This document shows, one piece after another, positions 5,144 through 8,373 of a stretch of DNA of 8,373 nucleotides. The position numbers and the translations under genes are program-made. The notes under the pieces were generated by a model. That model worked only from the letters and a program-made list of their open reading frames with translations, had not been told where the DNA came from and searched no databases. Within the stretch, counting starts at the first letter, position 1. The number at the start of each line of letters is the position of its first letter. Source of the stretch: RGIG4576 sp964536025 (GTDB taxonomy: Bacteria > Bacteroidota > Bacteroidia > Bacteroidales > Muribaculaceae); the NCBI GenBank assembly GCA_964536025.1, contig CAZHXA010000047.1:1-8373 (forward strand), in the 5' to 3' direction.

Positions 5144-6243
5144 ATAAAGATATTTATAGTCGCATAGTAGTGAAAATAGGTAGCAATGTACTTGCAAGAC
5201 CTGATGGAACACTTGATATAACTCGAATGTCGGCAATCGTCGACCAAATAGCCGAATTACATCACAAAGGGACAGAAGTTATAATGATAACATCCGGAGC
5301 TGTTGCATCGGGACGAAATGAACTAAAACACCTTATCGATAAAAAAATAGATGAAGTTTCGGCACGACAATTATTCTCAGCTGTGGGTCAAGCTAAATTA
5401 ATAAACCGCTACTATGAATTATTTCGCGACCACGGTATCGTGTGCGGACAAATACTCACTACCAAAGAAAATTTTGCAACACGACGACTATATCTTAACC
5501 AAAAACATTGCACTGAAGTGATGCTAAAAAACGGAGTAATACCTATCGTAAACGAAAACGACACAGTTTCAATTACTGAATTAATGTTTACCGACAACGA
5601 TGAGCTATCCGGATTAATAGCATCAATGGTGGGAGCTGAAGCGTTAATCATATTAAGCAACATTGATGGCGTTTTTGACGGAGATCCGGCATCTCCGGAA
5701 TCACACGTTATACTTGACATATATCAAGATGCTCTACCTGATGCCGATTCTTTTATTCAAACAAAAAAATCATCATTTGGACGAGGCGGAATGGGTTCTA
5801 AATTTAGAATAGCACACAAAGTAGCTGAAGAAGGTATTAACGTGATTATTGTAAACGGAAAACGAGAAAATATACTTTTGGAAACATTATCGGGAAAAAG
5901 ACAAGTACCTTATACAATATTTCATGCCAATACAGAACCTGTACCCGGTGTAAAAAAATGGATAGCACATAGTGAAGGTTTTGCAAAAGGTAAAATAAAA
6001 GTAAATAAAGGTGCTTATGAAGTTTTAAACAGCTCACATGCCGCAAGCATTCTTCCTGTGGGTGTTACAGAAATAGAGGGTGATTTTGAGAAAGACGACA
6101 TTGTACAAGTAATTTCTCCCGAAGGTGATGAATTTGCTGTAGGTCGCATAGGTGTTGATAGTGAAAAAGCACGCTCAATGATAGGTAAAAAAGGAGAACG
6201 CCCTCTTATTCATTACGATTTTCTATATATATTCAAAGGGTAA
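5140..6243 (+). CDS. proB: Glutamate 5-kinase with PUA domain
   Basis: Catalyses ATP-dependent phosphorylation of L-glutamate to glutamyl 5-phosphate, the first and usually proline-inhibited step of proline synthesis; cytoplasmic. The 367-residue length is normal. The amino-acid kinase domain (about 6-255) shows VVKIGSNVLARPDG (10-23), ITSGAVASGRNEL (50-62), VNENDTVS (137-144), FTDNDELSGLIA (150-161), LSNIDGVFDGDP (172-183) and the GGMGSK signature (216-221). The PUA domain (about 271-365) is complete (KGKIKVNKGAYEVLN, ASILPVGVTEIEG). The start is supported by the family N-terminus (SRIVVKIGSNVL) and by the ATGA overlap with the HTH remnant. proA, whose product uses the unstable glutamyl phosphate, is not adjacent in this window; porZ follows in the opposite direction. 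Confidence 0.97.
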   Translation: MNKDIYSRIVVKIGSNVLARPDGTLDITRMSAIVDQIAELHHKGTEVIMITSGAVASGRNELKHLIDKKIDEVSARQLFSAVGQAKLINRYYELFRDHGIVCGQILTTKENFATRRLYLNQKHCTEVMLKNGVIPIVNENDTVSITELMFTDNDELSGLIASMVGAEALIILSNIDGVFDGDPASPESHVILDIYQDALPDADSFIQTKKSSFGRGGMGSKFRIAHKVAEEGINVIIVNGKRENILLETLSGKRQVPYTIFHANTEPVPGVKKWIAHSEGFAKGKIKVNKGAYEVLNSSHAASILPVGVTEIEGDFEKDDIVQVISPEGDEFAVGRIGVDSEKARSMIGKKGERPLIHYDFLYIFKG

Positions 6244-6247
6244 TGAT

Positions 6248-6288
6248 AAAATATTGATAATACGATTATCGTATTATCAATATTTTTG
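6248..6288. terminator. Shared bidirectional terminator of proB and porZ
   Basis: Perfect 19-bp arms, 6248-6266 (AAAATATTGATAATACGAT) and 6268-6286 (its exact complement), surround a single T. The right arm ends in TTTTT and the left begins AAAA, so both strands have a U-tract. It starts 5 nt after the proB stop. The porZ stop codon (6266-6268 on the minus strand) is in its loop, so the last six porZ codons form one arm. Confidence 0.85.
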
Positions 6289-8373
6289 TTACGGCTCCCG
6301 ATGATGATTCATTTTCATTTTGTGAAGCAAAAACAAAGTAAACTCCACTCTTAACTTTATCTCCTTTATAATTACAACCGTCCCACGTAGTCATACCTCC
6401 CGAAGAACGTATTGATTTTATTACATTTCCTTCAGAATCGGCAATTTTTATCAATGAATTTTCCATAAGTCCGCGTATTGTAATTTCTCCTGTAAATTCT
6501 GGTCTTACCGGATTTGGAAAAGCATATATTTCACTATAAGAATCTGCCGGAGGTTCACTGTCACTCGAATATTCAAGCAACCCTTTATCGGTACCTATAT
6601 ATACTTTATTATTTGATGGATTACAGCGTATTGAATAAATACAATTACTCAATAAAGGACTGTTATCAATAGTAAATTGCTCCAAAATCTCACTTCCATC
6701 TTCATTTACCAATAATACACCCGAACTTGATGTCCCTATCCATTTACGATTAGAACCATCTACCTCAATACACGTTACATCGGTATTATCCAGCAAATAA
6801 TCAGCAAGATTAGTACCATCATTACGCGGTACTTTTATGTGATTTATTGTAAAATTATTACTTGTCAATGCTTTTTGAGGAGAAAAAGAAACAACACCAA
6901 CATTAGTACCCATCCACACATTTCCTATTTTATCCTCAACAAAACAATTTATATAATTCCAAGTATATTCTTTCCCATCTTGGTCGGTTAAAGATGCAAA
7001 TGTTTTTGATAAAATATTACTTGAAGCCGGATTTTCATCATCATAAAAAATTACAAGAGGTGCGGCATAAGCTCCATTATTATGTATTTTTATATCGCGA
7101 GATGTTATTAAAAAATGTCCTCTGAATGTTTCGGTAAAACCAGGTAGTTGAGGAGTAAGCCAATCATCTTTTGATAAATTCTCTTTTGATTGCTTTGCTC
7201 GTGGAAGAACATGTAAATAGTTGTTTTCATTTTGAGACTGAGTAATCCACAGATTTTTATTTTTATCAAATCGTAAACATGGTGTTGTACATATATGAAA
7301 CGTAGAACTTACAACTACCTTATCCAGGGTACTATTTGTCCAATCATACTTGGCAACAACTTCACCATTTGTAATTTTATACACACCTTCAAACCATGTC
7401 CCAATGTAATATGTATTTATATCATCAGGGTCAAAAATTAAACTATATGGAGCATTAATAAGACTATTGTCATTTCCTTGTTGATTGTTAGTAGGAGCAT
7501 AATCGGGAATTTCATTTTTCCATGTAAAACCATCATAAGAACTTAATACAGCACGAGAAATATAATCGGAAATATATCTATTGGAAGCTGTATTCATTAC
7601 AAATAATTTATCAAGTCCGCTATTATATTCAAGATAATAAGGCAAAGAAACAGTAGAAACATTCGGGCGTGAAAAATCCATTAAAACTGTTTCTGTTCCA
7701 TTCTCTGAAAGTTCGACATGACGAATACCTTTTTCATTCAGTTCCCACAATGAACCATCTGTTTCTTGTGAACTGAAGTGTGATTTACTCATCGTTTCCG
7801 GCATTTGAACAGTTGAAATAAGTTCCCCATTTTTATCCAAACGTTTTAAAACTCCTGAATTATCAATAAATTGAAATCCTGAATAAATAGGTTGCAAACT
7901 ATTCACACCTGTTTGAGATATTGTTTTTAAACTATTATAAGATATATCATTATCTACAATCTCCAATTTATATAACCACCCTGCATCAAATAATAAAGAC
8001 TTTTCATCTATTGGTAATAAATTTCCGGATTGATTAAATGTACATTTATGTAATTCATTAAGACTTGTATAATACTTACCTATTTCTTCTAAATACAAAC
8101 TATTTTCATTACAAAATAATAATTTATCTCCTACTACACATAATGATCTTATCTTTGTATTATATATTCTTGATTCCTTTACTTCGTTTTTATCATCATT
8201 TAATACTACATAACCAAAATCTGTTCCCACATATACTCCATACTTGGAAAATACTATATGATTTATTGTTTTTGAAGAAGATAAACTTGCATTATATATG
8301 TCTGGTATGTTTTTAACCTCACCATTATCATATATAATATCAATATTACTATTGGAATAAGCTACATAAACTC
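6266..8373 (-). CDS. porZ: PorZ-like T9SS surface protein, N-terminus outside the window
   Basis: The frame stays open to the right edge. The GTG at 8230 is an internal Val, not a start, because coding similarity continues upstream (VYVAYSNSNIDIIYDNG, EVKNIPDIYNASLSS, SKYGVYVGTDFGYVV). About 700 residues are visible of an expected 770 or so. The order matches PorZ: a first beta-propeller, a second propeller with two-component-regulator-type repeats (GNVWMGTNVGVVSF, NRKWIGTSSSGVLLV, NKVYIGTDKGLLEY, about 435-555 counting from 8230), then a C-terminal sorting-type domain of about 85 residues (YAFPNPVRPEFTGEITIRG, WDGCNYKGDKVKSGVYFVFA). In Porphyromonas PorZ is a surface component of the type IX secretion attachment complex that handles anionic LPS. 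The signal peptide should be beyond the edge. Whether the host has a working T9SS cannot be seen here; some gut relatives keep such proteins without obvious cargo. Confidence 0.85.
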   Translation of the reverse strand, partial: VYVAYSNSNIDIIYDNGEVKNIPDIYNASLSSSKTINHIVFSKYGVYVGTDFGYVVLNDDKNEVKESRIYNTKIRSLCVVGDKLLFCNENSLYLEEIGKYYTSLNELHKCTFNQSGNLLPIDEKSLLFDAGWLYKLEIVDNDISYNSLKTISQTGVNSLQPIYSGFQFIDNSGVLKRLDKNGELISTVQMPETMSKSHFSSQETDGSLWELNEKGIRHVELSENGTETVLMDFSRPNVSTVSLPYYLEYNSGLDKLFVMNTASNRYISDYISRAVLSSYDGFTWKNEIPDYAPTNNQQGNDNSLINAPYSLIFDPDDINTYYIGTWFEGVYKITNGEVVAKYDWTNSTLDKVVVSSTFHICTTPCLRFDKNKNLWITQSQNENNYLHVLPRAKQSKENLSKDDWLTPQLPGFTETFRGHFLITSRDIKIHNNGAYAAPLVIFYDDENPASSNILSKTFASLTDQDGKEYTWNYINCFVEDKIGNVWMGTNVGVVSFSPQKALTSNNFTINHIKVPRNDGTNLADYLLDNTDVTCIEVDGSNRKWIGTSSSGVLLVNEDGSEILEQFTIDNSPLLSNCIYSIRCNPSNNKVYIGTDKGLLEYSSDSEPPADSYSEIYAFPNPVRPEFTGEITIRGLMENSLIKIADSEGNVIKSIRSSGGMTTWDGCNYKGDKVKSGVYFVFASQNENESSSGAVTKILIIR

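Noticed and set aside
4933..5247. A 104-residue minus-strand frame over the HTH remnant and the proB start
   Set aside because: It has no recognisable domain and lies antisense to the remnant and to the conserved proB N-terminus.
6266..8230. GTG at 8230 as the true start of the propeller protein
   Set aside because: The frame is open up to the window edge and the upstream translation continues the PorZ-like N-propeller, so the gene is cut by the edge.

Overview
The window is 8.4 kb of AT-rich DNA from a member of the Bacteroidota, most likely the order Bacteroidales. The evidence is a T9SS PorZ-like propeller protein, a DUF3127 protein, a cupin-type XRE regulator paired with an AMP-forming acyl-CoA ligase, near absence of Shine-Dalgarno sequences, and promoters of the Bacteroidota type (TTG about 20 nt before TAnnTTTG). 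I cannot name genus or species from the sequence.

Layout. At the left edge mscL (+) converges on a minus-strand group: a DUF3127 protein with an SSB-like tail, then a 68-residue tail-anchored membrane protein, then a ROK sugar kinase. Upstream of these is a minus-strand operon in which an XRE-cupin regulator is followed after 24 nt by an AMP-forming acyl-CoA ligase. An intergenic region of about 300 bp follows. It holds the regulator's promoter, a perfect 10-bp-arm dyad, a perfect 19-bp-arm AT-rich hairpin and a promoter aimed at proB. Next comes a decayed XRE-type helix-turn-helix gene, broken by one extra A in an A6 run, whose last codons overlap the start of proB (+) by ATGA. proB (glutamate 5-kinase with PUA domain) converges on a porZ-like gene (-) that runs off the right edge.

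How the genes relate. Most of the window is housekeeping: osmotic safety valve (MscL), sugar phosphorylation (ROK), acyl-CoA activation under a dedicated regulator, the first step of proline synthesis (ProB) and a surface/secretion protein (PorZ-like). There is no complete accessory system, CRISPR array, tRNA, rRNA or insertion sequence. The least ordinary parts are (i) the frameshifted HTH gene fused into the proB leader, (ii) the hairpin and dyad in the divergent region just before it, (iii) an OB-fold-type DUF3127 protein ending in DDLPF like SSB, and (iv) several terminator hairpins that include the last codons and stop codon of the gene they end.
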